64,000 nucleotides of DNA from assembly GCA_018333605.1 (NCBI GenBank), contig JAGXSV010000016.1:1-64000 (forward strand). Direction: 5' to 3'. Both the position numbers and the translations under genes were made by a program. Shown in pieces: positions 18,629 through 26,738 of this stretch. Numbering within the stretch: position 1 is the first letter of the stretch; every line of letters starts with the position of its first letter. The DNA comes from Hydrogenophaga sp. (lineage in GTDB: Bacteria > Pseudomonadota > Gammaproteobacteria > Burkholderiales > Burkholderiaceae_C). Below the pieces are notes generated by a model. That model made no database searches and was not told the origin of the DNA. It saw nothing but the letters and a program-made list of their open reading frames with translations.

Positions 18629-19125
18629 CGCGTGTTCACCACGTCGCGGTGCATCGGCGCCAGCAGCGCCAGCAACTGGTTCTGCCGGGTGAAGGGTATG
18701 CCGCGCGCGTCCATGCTCTGCTGCAGCACCTCCACCAGCGCGTTGAAGTGGCTGCGCTTCACGTCCATGTTGGCGTGGGCTTCTTTCATGTCGGGTCCTT
18801 TGTAAACGCACGGGCCGCCCGCGAGCTGGCAGACCTGGTCGGTCAGTTGCTGGGCGAGGTGGTCGAGCTGGGTGTCCTTGAACTGCTCACCGATGCGCGC
18901 ATCGGCCTTCAGGCGGACCACGAAGTCGTCCATCAGCGCGCGGATGCCGGCCTGTTCGCCGAAGGCCTGGTACAACCCGGCGGCTGGTGCCATGGGGTAG
19001 GCGCTGGCGGGTGTCACGGCTGGCGCGGCAGGGGGCTTGGCCGCCATGGCCATGGACTGGGCAATGGCATGGCCGCTCGCCATGGCGAGCAGGGTGAGGG
19101 TGGCTGAGGTGATGAACGTTTTCAT
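18625..19125 (-). CDS. Exported group 1 truncated hemoglobin
   Basis: The 166-residue protein begins with a Sec signal peptide (MKTFITSATLTLLAMASGHA, then AQ), followed by a Pro/Ala-rich linker and a group 1 truncated globin domain from about residue 50 (LYQAFGEQAGIRALMDDF). The proximal heme histidine is probably in KEAHANM, with the conserved SHFNAL helix after it. A periplasmic location is unusual for a globin and points to a redox, NO or oxygen role outside the cytoplasm. It is tightly linked to the cupredoxin-like gene. Confidence 0.85.
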   Translation of the reverse strand: MKTFITSATLTLLAMASGHAIAQSMAMAAKPPAAPAVTPASAYPMAPAAGLYQAFGEQAGIRALMDDFVVRLKADARIGEQFKDTQLDHLAQQLTDQVCQLAGGPCVYKGPDMKEAHANMDVKRSHFNALVEVLQQSMDARGIPFTRQNQLLALLAPMHRDVVNTR

Positions 19126-19182
19126 GGTGGGGGTTCAAAAAAATGGAAGGGGTTGGCGAGCCTGGTGGTGTGCGGGCCGGGT

Positions 19183-20136
19183 TTAGAAGGCAACCTGGGC
19201 CGAGAGGTACACGCCGGTCTGCTTCTTGCCGCTGGTGGTGGCGGGCACGATGCGGCCCAGGTTCACATAGGCGGCGGTGAGCGACAGGTTCTTGCTCGGC
19301 GCCCAGGCGACGAAGAGGTCCATCCAGTCGTCGGCGCGCAGGCCGTTGCCCAGGCCGGCGGCGGCGCCCGCGCGCTGCAGCTTGTTGGGCATGGCGCGGT
19401 ATTCAAAGCCCACCGCCACGTTCTTGCTCAGCAGCCAGGCCACGCTGAGTTCGGGCATGAGCTGGTACCCGTTGTCCGCGCCGCCCAGCGTGGCACCAAA
19501 GCCCAGCAAGCCGTTCTGGTTGGCTTTGGTGGCGCGCAGCGTGCCGTTCACCAGAATGCCCTGCGCCAGGAACAGCTTGGTCGCGCTCAGGTACACATCC
19601 ACGCCGTCGCGCTTCGCGCCCAGGGCGGCCAGCGTGCCGTCGAGCCCGCTGGACTGCAGGCGCTTGGCCTGAATGCCCACGGCGAGCTGTGGCATCAGCG
19701 AGTCGCTGTCGAGCATGGCGTCACCCGCCACGCGGACCTTGGCGCCCAGGATGTTTTGCCTCAAATGCAGGCCGGGCAGTCCCAGCGCGGTGCCGGTGGC
19801 GCGGGTGTTGAAGTCCTGGTGGCCGAATGACAGCTCCACCCGGTCGTTGATGCCGACCGCCACGCCCGCGGCGCTGAGGCCGTAGTCCTGCGTCACGGCG
19901 CGGCTCAGGTAGGCGGACACGCCTGTTTCGCCTTCGGCGGCCTGGCTGCCGATCACCGCCCAGGGCGACAGGCCACCGCCGGCTGAGCCCTCCACGCTGC
20001 TCACGCCGCCGGTCAGCAGCAGCTTGCCGGTGTCGGCCTGGGCGGGAGCTGCGGCGAGCAGGGCGGTGGTGGCGGCCAGGGCCAGCAGGGTGGGCGATGG
20101 CGTCTTGCGATGGTGTGTGGGGCAGAGTTGTTTCAT
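19183..20136 (-). CDS. DUF3034 family outer-membrane protein
   Basis: The 317-residue protein has a signal peptide (about 1-34, ending APAQA) and then alternating amphipathic strands ending in aromatic-rich segments, with terminal residue F (VYLSAQVAF). That is typical of an outer-membrane beta-barrel. I recognise it as DUF3034, whose function is unknown. It is the first gene of the sigma-factor operon and lies about 70 bp from the predicted minus-strand ECF promoter. A role as a channel for substrates of the exported redox proteins is plausible but unproven. Confidence 0.8.
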   Translation of the reverse strand: MKQLCPTHHRKTPSPTLLALAATTALLAAAPAQADTGKLLLTGGVSSVEGSAGGGLSPWAVIGSQAAEGETGVSAYLSRAVTQDYGLSAAGVAVGINDRVELSFGHQDFNTRATGTALGLPGLHLRQNILGAKVRVAGDAMLDSDSLMPQLAVGIQAKRLQSSGLDGTLAALGAKRDGVDVYLSATKLFLAQGILVNGTLRATKANQNGLLGFGATLGGADNGYQLMPELSVAWLLSKNVAVGFEYRAMPNKLQRAGAAAGLGNGLRADDWMDLFVAWAPSKNLSLTAAYVNLGRIVPATTSGKKQTGVYLSAQVAF

Positions 20137-20207
20137 GGCGTGGTTCTGTTGAGGGGGTCTGTTGGTGCGTGTTGTCAGCGCTGCGTCGGCACCGCTGGCT
20201 CTCCCAC

Positions 20208-20234
20208 TACGCAACACCGCGCCGTGTGGATTCA
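20208..20234 (-). promoter_or_regulatory. Predicted ECF promoter of the DUF3034-sigma operon
   Basis: On the minus strand, TGAATCC (20234-20228) is followed after 16 bp by CGTA (20211-20208), an ECF-like -35/-10 pair. It lies about 72 bp before the DUF3034 start. The same two elements occur in mirror image on the other strand for the divergent ferritin-like gene. Confidence 0.6.
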
Positions 20235-20268
20235 GCACAGGGCATGACCCCAAAAAATGTGGGGTTTC

Positions 20269-20296
20269 TGAATCCGGCCGCCGGGTCGCCTGCGTA
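20269..20296 (+). promoter_or_regulatory. Predicted ECF promoter of the ferritin-like operon
   Basis: TGAATCC (20269-20275) is followed after 17 bp by CGTA (20293-20296), about 84 bp before the ferritin-like start. Together with the opposing promoter, the -35 regions form a perfect 8-bp inverted repeat (GGATTCAG at 20228-20235 and CTGAATCC at 20268-20275). A small ACCCC/GGGGT inverted repeat (20247-20251, 20261-20265) lies between them. Confidence 0.6.
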
Positions 20297-20379
20297 TCCG
20301 GTGTGTCGGCAGTGCAAGGTCCATCCGGCCAGCACCACCGGCTCCACGACAACCGACACACACCTCAAGGAAACCCACC

Positions 20380-20982
20380 ATGTCCCGCACCACCACTGCA
20401 TCCGCTTCTTCGCTGATCACCGCCACGCCGTCGCGCCGCTCCTTTATGGGCACCGGCGGTGCCCTTTCGACCGTCGCTGTTGCCCTGCTGGCCGGCAAAG
20501 ACGTTCTGGCCGCGGGTCACAAGGCCGACACGTCCCAGGACGTGTCCATCCTCAACGTGGCGCTCACGCTGGAGCACGAAGCCATCAACGCCTACCAGCT
20601 CGGTGCCGGCAGCGGTCTGCTGCAAAAGCCGGTGCTCGACATCGCGCTGCAGTTCCAGGGCCACCACAAGACCCACCGCGACGCGCTCATCGCCACGATC
20701 CAGAAGCTCGGCGGCAAGCCGGTGGCCGAGATGACGCTGGTGGACTACGCCAAGGCGCTCAACGCCGGTTCGCTCAAGAGCCAGGGCGATGTGCTCGACC
20801 TCGCCGCCCGCCTGGAGCTGGGCGCGACCAACGCCTACCTGAGCGTGATCCCCGCGCTGGGCGACCGCGAACTCGCCAAGGTGGCCGCCCGCCTGGCCGC
20901 TGACGAAACCATGCATTTCACGGTGCTGACCAACGCCCTGGGCCGTCCCCTGCCTGCGGGCGCGCTGTCGTTCGGCGCCTGA
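20380..20982 (+). CDS. Tat-exported ferritin-like domain protein
   Basis: The 200-residue protein starts with a twin-arginine signal (SRRSFMGTG followed by a hydrophobic segment to about residue 46). The mature part is a four-helix ferritin-like domain of the DUF4439/Dps-like kind, with carboxylate and histidine motifs LEHEAINAY, GHHKTHRD, LELGATNAY and ADETMHFT at regular spacing. It may bind a diiron centre in the periplasm. Export by Tat suggests a cofactor inserted before export. It is divergent from the DUF3034 gene and probably controlled by the same sigma factor. Confidence 0.85.
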   Translation: MSRTTTASASSLITATPSRRSFMGTGGALSTVAVALLAGKDVLAAGHKADTSQDVSILNVALTLEHEAINAYQLGAGSGLLQKPVLDIALQFQGHHKTHRDALIATIQKLGGKPVAEMTLVDYAKALNAGSLKSQGDVLDLAARLELGATNAYLSVIPALGDRELAKVAARLAADETMHFTVLTNALGRPLPAGALSFGA

Positions 20983-21067
20983 TTTTTTGTGTTTCAACGG
21001 GTCGGCCGCTGGCCGGCCCACCCCCTTTCCCGATCCGTTTTCAACAACCGCAACGAGGAGCCATTCC

Positions 21068-21616
21068 ATGTTCATCCAGATCACCCTGGCCGCCACCGCA
21101 GCCCTCGCACTCTCTGCCTGCGCCTCCAGCATGAGCGCGCCCGCCCCCATGATGTATTCGCAGGCCAGCCTGCCCGCCGCCGTGCAGGTGCCGGCCGGGC
21201 ACCGGGTGGCCATGGAAACCGTGGGTGTGGGCCAGATCACCTACGAATGCCGCGCCAAGAAAGACGCGATGGGCCACGAGTGGGTTTTCGTCGGCCCTGA
21301 CGCCAAGCTGATGGACCGCATGGGCAAGCAGGTAGGCACCTACTACGGCCCGCCCGCCACCTGGGAGAGCATGGACGGCTCCAAACTCACCGCCACGCAG
21401 CTGGCGGTGGCACCGGCCGCGGCTGGCAGCATCCCGCTGCAGCTGGTCAAGGCCAACCCAGCCATGGGCATGGGCGCGATGCAGGGCGTGAGCTACATCC
21501 AGCGCGTGGCCACGCAAGGTGGCGTGGCGCCCGTCATGCCGTGCGACGGCAGCCAGATGGGTAGCAAGCAGATCGTCAACTACCAGGCCGATTACATCTT
21601 CTGGAAAGCCGCTTGA
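21068..21616 (+). CDS. DUF3455 family lipoprotein
   Basis: The 182-residue protein has a lipoprotein signal ending LSAC at residue 18, so it is probably a membrane-anchored lipoprotein. The remainder matches DUF3455 as I remember it (GVGQITYECRAK, HEWVFVGPDA, YYGPPATWESMDGS, YQADYIFWKA). Function is unknown; the family is often found with ECF sigma or iron/redox genes. GAGGAG at 21055-21060 precedes the ATG at 21068. It follows the ferritin-like gene by 85 bp and is likely cotranscribed. Confidence 0.83.
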   Translation: MFIQITLAATAALALSACASSMSAPAPMMYSQASLPAAVQVPAGHRVAMETVGVGQITYECRAKKDAMGHEWVFVGPDAKLMDRMGKQVGTYYGPPATWESMDGSKLTATQLAVAPAAAGSIPLQLVKANPAMGMGAMQGVSYIQRVATQGGVAPVMPCDGSQMGSKQIVNYQADYIFWKAA

Positions 21617-21625
21617 TCAGGAAGC

Positions 21626-21787
21626 ACCCCCCGCGCCGCTTCGCGTGCCTTGCAGGCCGCGGCGTCGTCGGAGCCGATGCCTCTTCGTCCCGTCCAGGCC
21701 TGCGCAGGCAGGCTTGGAGCCGCGGTTCTCAGCCCCCCCGGGGGCGGCACGGGCCGTCTGGCAGAGCCAGCCCGGCGGTGCCTCTGG
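21626..21787 (+). repeat. GC-rich intergenic hairpin repeat, copy 3 (interrupted)
   Basis: The repeat starts with CCCCCCGCGCCGCTTCGCGT and ends with CCCGGGGGCGGCACGG and a CTGGCAGAGCCAG stem plus CGGTGCCTCTGGGT. About 85 extra bases sit in the middle, including the hairpin GGCCTGCGCAGGC. It lies between the convergent DUF3455 and deacetylase genes. Confidence 0.6.
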
Positions 21788-21846
21788 GTTTTCACTGCTT
21801 CTTGCGCGGGGGTCGTGCTCCGAAGTCATCCGAAACGCTGGTTCCT

Positions 21847-22908
21847 TCAGGCAGCGCGCTCAAACCCTTCCAGCAGGTTCACCGCGTTGGTGCCCACCGC
21901 GTCCACCGCGTAGCCGCCTTCAAACGTGAACACCGTGGGCAGGCCGGCGCTGGCCAGCGCCTCGCCTACGGCGAAGTAGTCGGCACTTTGCAAGGTGAAG
22001 CCAGAGATCGGGTCGCCTTCAAACGTGTCCAGGCCCATCGGCACCACCAGCGCGTCGGCCTTGAACGCCGCCACCGCGTCCAGTGCCTGGCGCAGCGCCG
22101 CGCGCCAGGTGGCAAAGTTGGTGCCGCGCGGCAGCGGCAAGTTGAGGTTGAAACCCTCGCCGGCGCCCGCACCGCGTTCGTCCGCATGGCCGAGGAAGAA
22201 CGGGTATTCGGTCGCCGGGTCGCCGTGGATCGAGAACGTGAACACGTCGGCGCGTTCGTAAAAGATGGTCTGCGTGCCGTTGCCGTGGTGGTAGTCCACG
22301 TCCAGCACCACCACGCGCTGCTTCCCGCCATCGCGCAAAGCTTGGGCTGCGATGGCGGCGTTGTTCAGGAAGCAGTAGCCGCCAAAGAAGTCCGACCCCG
22401 CGTGGTGGCCCGGCGGGCGGGTGAGGGCGAACGCGCTGCGCGCACCGCCCAGCACCTCCCGCGCGGCCGCCAGCGCACACGCCGCACCGCCGCGTGCCGC
22501 CGCCCAGGTGCCCGCCATCAGCGGCGAACCCGAGTCGAAAGAAAACAGGCCGAGGCGCGCGGCGAAGTTCTGCGGCAGGACGTCGGTGCGGAAGGCGTGG
22601 CGGTTACCCAGTGGCCAGACTGAGGGCAGGGCGTCGCGCTGCGTGTTGGCCGGGTCCATGGCCACCCAGTCATCCCACGCGCCGGCCAGGAAATCGGTGT
22701 AACGGGAGCTGTGCACTTGGGCCATCGCCGCGTCCAGTTCGGCATCGCTGATCGCGGGCGTGAGCAGTTCGCCCAGCGGTCGCCGCTGCAGCTCGGCCAC
22801 TACAAAGTCCAGCCGCGCCGGCACCTCATGGCAAGGCACCATGCGGCCGCGGAACATCTCTTCGCGCCCCTGGTGCAGGGCGTGGTGGGGGTTGTAGAAG
22901 GTTTTCAT
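21847..22908 (-). CDS. Histone deacetylase family / acetylpolyamine amidohydrolase-like
   Basis: The 353-residue zinc hydrolase has the HDAC superfamily motifs: catalytic histidines in RPPGHHAG, zinc ligands in DVDYHHGNG (D and H) with the later aspartate in GLDTFEGD, and the glycine-rich EGGYAVDAVG with the transition-state residue region. The full-length loop set, with the N-terminal MVPCHEVPARLDFV, resembles acetylpolyamine amidohydrolases. It probably removes acetyl groups from acetylpolyamines or related amides. It seems to be its own transcription unit. Confidence 0.85.
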   Translation of the reverse strand: MKTFYNPHHALHQGREEMFRGRMVPCHEVPARLDFVVAELQRRPLGELLTPAISDAELDAAMAQVHSSRYTDFLAGAWDDWVAMDPANTQRDALPSVWPLGNRHAFRTDVLPQNFAARLGLFSFDSGSPLMAGTWAAARGGAACALAAAREVLGGARSAFALTRPPGHHAGSDFFGGYCFLNNAAIAAQALRDGGKQRVVVLDVDYHHGNGTQTIFYERADVFTFSIHGDPATEYPFFLGHADERGAGAGEGFNLNLPLPRGTNFATWRAALRQALDAVAAFKADALVVPMGLDTFEGDPISGFTLQSADYFAVGEALASAGLPTVFTFEGGYAVDAVGTNAVNLLEGFERAA

Positions 22909-23535
22909 GGGCGAAGTGTCGCATCGAAGCCTGGTTGTCGCCGTTCGGCTGCGGCGTGCGGTGGTTGCGGCGGCGCGGCATCAGGCCGACGGAATCCCTC
23001 AAAGGGGCGGGGTTGCAGAAACTGGCCAGCACCTCCCCCGTTGGTGTCCGACACCGCTTGCTCAGGTTTCCGTGCCATCCATCGACTCGACCTCGGCACG
23101 ACTTCCCCCGCTGCCCTGCAGTGACAACCTGTTCGCTCGCGTCAAACGGTTCGTGTTCAACCGCTGGAGCGACCTCGCGACCCAGACCTGGCCGACCCAC
23201 CCCTGGCTTGTCGGGCGCCTTCCCTTGCGGTTCCCGGCTCATGCGATCCGTCTTTGGTCCTTCGATCCGCAGCCACTTCCAGCGCCAGCACAACCGGATC
23301 GGCGGGTGCATCGTGGACCTGAGCCACGACGCACGGGACGTGGGGCGCATGTCCCGCCCGCATCGGCACGAACGGGGTTGCCTTCAGGTCCCGGATGTGC
23401 AGAGTTCACTTTCCGGGTGCTTGCGCCGAGCAGGCCTGATGGCCGGTGCGTTCTCGGAGCGAGGAGCATCATGCCGCAGCCACCTGCACCTGCATTCCGG
23501 GTGGTCAAGACGGTGGCTTGAACCGCTGGCGCTGA
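22909..23535. other. Region without intact genes
   Basis: This 627-bp stretch has open frames on both strands, but none has a recognisable family motif or convincing start. Their codon use and frequent frame switching suggest decayed coding DNA. I see no repeat of the intergenic family and no promoter I would name. It leads directly into a frameshifted DUF5655 gene. Confidence 0.5.
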
Positions 23536-23921
23536 ATGGCCGTTGCCGTGAAGGACACCAGATGATTTTTTCGGCGACGCACCGTTGGCACGACGCCTGT
23601 TGGACGCTTTGGCAAAGGAAATCGCGCAACTCGGTGGCGTCGGTCGCCGTGTCGGCACACGTCAAGTGGCCATTCGCAGGGGGCAGACCGTCGCGGTGGT
23701 CGGGATGCCGGGCACGTGCCTGAAGCTGGCTGCCGTACCACTTGCGCTCACGCTGTCGTTGTCCAGCAGAGACGAATCACCCCGGTGGCAGCAAGTCATC
23801 CGAGGGGCGCCCAAGCGGTTTACCCTCTCATTGAGAACGGCATCCGGTGGAAGACATCAACGATGAGGTCGGGGTTGGGTTGCGTTCTGCCTGGGAAGCC
23901 GCCGCCGGAGCTGCCCAGTGA
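23536..23921 (+). pseudogene. DUF5655 domain protein, frameshifted
   Basis: Three frames together spell a small DUF5655-type protein. A start ATG at 23536 gives MAVAVKDT. After a one-base shift near 23560 comes DDFFGDAPLARRLLDAL and on to SSRDESPRWQQVIRGAPKR. After a second shift near 23830 comes VEDINDEVGVGLRSAW, ending in TGA at 23919-23921. The middle frame has a stop at 23549 and no good start of its own. Two frameshifts make a functional product unlikely. The parent domain's role is unknown. Confidence 0.7.
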
Positions 23922-24258
23922 GCGGTCAGGCCCGGTCAAACGGGATCATGCCGTTCATTTCAAAAGTCAAATGCTTGGTCGCCTCAGGCACATTTCCCTC
24001 ATGCTGCCTGCCGAATCTTCCTGGCCAACCTCGCCCCCCGTGGTTATCGATCCCGACCCGGACAACCGCCTGACCATCAGCTGGAGCCAGAGCCATGGGC
24101 GGCTGGCGGCGGCGAACCGGAGCTCGGGGCCTGGCCTCGATCGCGGTGGGCCTCGGTCCCTCTTGGCGTTGCAGCGCCGTACCTGACACACTGGCGGTTT
24201 TGCACGGCGCTTGCGCCACGCACCTCACCAGCCAACCTGTTCACCCAAGGAACGTCCC
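23922..24258. other. Gap before the phosphofructokinase gene
   Basis: No supported gene is seen in these 337 bp. A minus-strand frame ending at 23926 contains a protein-like stretch (EATKHLTFEMNGMIPFD) that I cannot assign and that lacks a convincing start, so it may be another remnant. The last 20 bases hold the AAGGA ribosome binding site of the next gene. Confidence 0.4.
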
Positions 24259-25476
24259 ATGTCATCCGGAAAGATCCTCGTCGCCCAGGGCGGCGGCCCC
24301 ACCGCCGTGATCAACCAGTCGCTCGTGGGCGTGGCGCTGGAGGCGCGGCGCTTCCAGAACGTGAAGCTGGTTTACGGTGCGCGCCACGGGGTGCGCGGCA
24401 TCGTGGACGAGAACTTCGTGGACCTCACGCAGGAGACCAGCCACAACCTCGAAGCCGTGGCGCGCACCCCGGCTTCGGCGCTGGGCTCCACGCGCGACAA
24501 GCCGGACCTGAAGTACTGCCAGGAGATCTTCAAGGTGCTCAAGGCGCACGAGGTCGAGCACTTCTTCTACATCGGCGGTAACGACTCGTCGGACACGGTC
24601 CGCATCGTGAGCGAAGAGGCGCGCAAGGCGAACTACCCGCTGCGTTCCATCCACATCCCGAAGACGATCGACAACGACCTGGTGGGCAACGACCACACGC
24701 CCGGTTTCCCGTCGGCGGCGCGTTTTGTGGCGCAGGCCTTTGCCGGCGCCAACCTGGACAACGCGTCGCTGCCCGGGGTGTACGTGGGCGTGGTGATGGG
24801 TCGGCACGCGGGCTTTCTCACGGCCGCGTCGGCGCTGGGCAAGAAGTTTCCGGACGACGGTCCGCACCTGATCTACGTGCCCGAGCGCGTGTTCGAGATC
24901 CCCAAGTTCCTGGCCGACGTGAAAGCCACGTATGAACGTTATGGCCGCTGCGTCATCGCGGTCAGCGAGGGCATCCACGACGCCTCGGGCCAGCCCATCA
25001 TCACGCAGTTGGCCAAGGACATCGAGAAGGACGCGCACGGCAACGTGCAGCTCAGCGGCACCGGCGCGCTGGCCGACCTGCTGTGCGAAGAGATCAAGGC
25101 CAGGCTGGGCATCAAGCGCGTGCGCGGCGACACCTTCGGCTACCTGCAGCGCAGCTTCATCGGCTGTGTGTCCGACGTGGATCAGCGCGAAGCGCGCGAG
25201 GTGGGCGAGAAGGCGGTGCAGTTCGCCATGTGGGGCCGGGTGGACGGCTCGGTGGCGATCAAGCGCACCGGCTTCTATTCGGCCGACTACGAACTGCTGC
25301 CGCTGGACGCCGTGGCCGGGAAGACGCGCACCATGGAAGACGAGTTCATCACCGCCAGCGGCACCGACGTGACCGACGCTTTTCGTCTCTACCTGCGCCC
25401 GCTGCTGGGCTCGGACATGCCCGACGCTTTCCGCCTGCGGTACAACCCGGTGGCCAAAGTGCTGAACCGCTCATGA
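24259..25476 (+). CDS. 6-phosphofructokinase, probably pyrophosphate-dependent
   Basis: The 405-residue PfkA-superfamily enzyme interconverts fructose 6-phosphate and fructose 1,6-bisphosphate. In place of the ATP-type GGDG it has GGND (106-109), and it has PKTIDND (K135) rather than the PGTIDND of E. coli PfkA. An acidic residue at the fourth position together with that lysine is the known mark of PPi-dependent enzymes. The catalytic base is the first aspartate of TIDND. Other conserved parts are GRHAGFLT and the YLQRS region. The ATG at 24259 follows AAGGA. PPi use would make the step reversible. Confidence 0.88.
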   Translation: MSSGKILVAQGGGPTAVINQSLVGVALEARRFQNVKLVYGARHGVRGIVDENFVDLTQETSHNLEAVARTPASALGSTRDKPDLKYCQEIFKVLKAHEVEHFFYIGGNDSSDTVRIVSEEARKANYPLRSIHIPKTIDNDLVGNDHTPGFPSAARFVAQAFAGANLDNASLPGVYVGVVMGRHAGFLTAASALGKKFPDDGPHLIYVPERVFEIPKFLADVKATYERYGRCVIAVSEGIHDASGQPIITQLAKDIEKDAHGNVQLSGTGALADLLCEEIKARLGIKRVRGDTFGYLQRSFIGCVSDVDQREAREVGEKAVQFAMWGRVDGSVAIKRTGFYSADYELLPLDAVAGKTRTMEDEFITASGTDVTDAFRLYLRPLLGSDMPDAFRLRYNPVAKVLNRS

Positions 25477-25649
25477 CCGGGGCGGCTCAAGCCGGGTTTC
25501 CGACGGGCCGACCCCGCTGGCATGACCGGCCATGGAAAACGCGCTTGCGGTGTGGACTCCGCGCTGCTAGCCTGATGGCGTGGTCCGGGCCATGAAGCCT
25601 TCTGGCTCGGGGCATCTTTCTCTTCCAGCTTCATAAAGGTGAACGTACC

Positions 25650-26234
25650 GTGAATACCCTGACCACTTTCCGGTTCCCCGAGGGCGCCTGTATTGCCCAG
25701 GCACAGCCGCACATGGGCGTACCCGTCACCTTGACATCGCCGGCGCGAGCCGTCATGACCGATCTGACCCATGTGCGCGCGGCCACCATCTCGCCGGACA
25801 CGCCATTGACCGAAGCGCGCCAGACCATGATCCACCAAGGGGTGCGCCTCCTGTTCGTGGTGAGTGAAATGCCCTGTGTGGACGGTCTCATCACCTCGAC
25901 CGACCTTGAAGGCGAGCGCCCGATGCAGGTGCTGGACCAGCGCGGCGTGAAGTACGAAGACCTCGTGGTGGTTGATGTGATGTCGCCCCTGTCGAAACTG
26001 GATGCGATCGATCTTGACGAATTGGCACACGCCGATGTGGCCAAAGTGATCGCCACGCTCAAGCAGCTCGGACGCCGGCACATGCTGGTGGTGCAGAGGG
26101 CGGGCAGCGGCCATGGCCCGCGCGTGCGCGGCGTGATTTCGCAGACGCAGATCGAGCGCCAGCTCGGTCAGCCGATCGACGTGGTGGAACGAGCCAACAA
26201 TTTCGCGGAAATCAGCGTTTCGCTGGCCGGCTGA
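25650..26234 (+). CDS. CBS-domain protein
   Basis: The 194-residue protein contains a pair of CBS motifs: VMTDLTHVRAATISPDTPLTEA through GLITSTDLEGE, then VDVMSPLSKLDAIDLDEL through GVISQTQIERQLG. CBS pairs bind adenosine nucleotides and act as energy sensors on attached or partner proteins. Here the pair stands alone with a short N-terminal extension. The start is a GTG at 25650 after AAGGTGA. It lies downstream of the phosphofructokinase gene with a 173-bp gap. Confidence 0.82.
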   Translation: MNTLTTFRFPEGACIAQAQPHMGVPVTLTSPARAVMTDLTHVRAATISPDTPLTEARQTMIHQGVRLLFVVSEMPCVDGLITSTDLEGERPMQVLDQRGVKYEDLVVVDVMSPLSKLDAIDLDELAHADVAKVIATLKQLGRRHMLVVQRAGSGHGPRVRGVISQTQIERQLGQPIDVVERANNFAEISVSLAG

Positions 26235-26307
26235 CGCTGCGCTTTGGCGCGGGGCTGGCGCGCCGTTAGACTTCCTGCCTGTCCGACCAGCCCGCTACTT
26301 GCCAACC

Positions 26308-26691
26308 ATGTTGAAGTCCACTCTGCTCTTGTTTGCGCTGACGATGTCTGCCACCGCCGGTCACGCCGCCGACAACTGTGAGCCGCTGCGCGCCAGGATT
26401 GAGGCCCAGATTGCCGGCACGGGGGTGACGGGTTTCACCGTCACCACGCTGGACGCTGCGGCTGACGTTCCCGGCAAGGTGGTGGGCAGCTGCGGCAACG
26501 GTGCGAAGAAGATCGTGTATGCCCGCGGCAGCACGGCCCCGGTTGTCCGCGCCGTGGCACCCGCCGCGCAGGCGCTCGCGCCCCCTGTGACGCCCAAGCC
26601 CCGGCTCACTAAAAAGGCCACCCGCGACGAAGACATGCTGACCGAGTGCAAGGACGGCACGGTGTCCCGAGGCGGTAGCTGCAAGCCCTAG
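26308..26691 (+). CDS. DUF1161 family secreted protein
   Basis: The 127-residue protein has a signal peptide (about 1-20, ending GHA). The mature part starts with the DUF1161-type motif DNCEPLRARIEAQI and contains GKVVGSCGNGAKKIVYAR. A Pro/Ala-rich linker follows, then a basic tail ending CKDGTVSRGGSCKP. The paired cysteines suggest disulfides in the periplasm. Function is unknown. Confidence 0.78.
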   Translation: MLKSTLLLFALTMSATAGHAADNCEPLRARIEAQIAGTGVTGFTVTTLDAAADVPGKVVGSCGNGAKKIVYARGSTAPVVRAVAPAAQALAPPVTPKPRLTKKATRDEDMLTECKDGTVSRGGSCKP

Positions 26692-26738
26692 CAGACCCTG
26701 TTCAGGGCTGGGTCAAACGGACGAAAGCCGGGTGAGGT

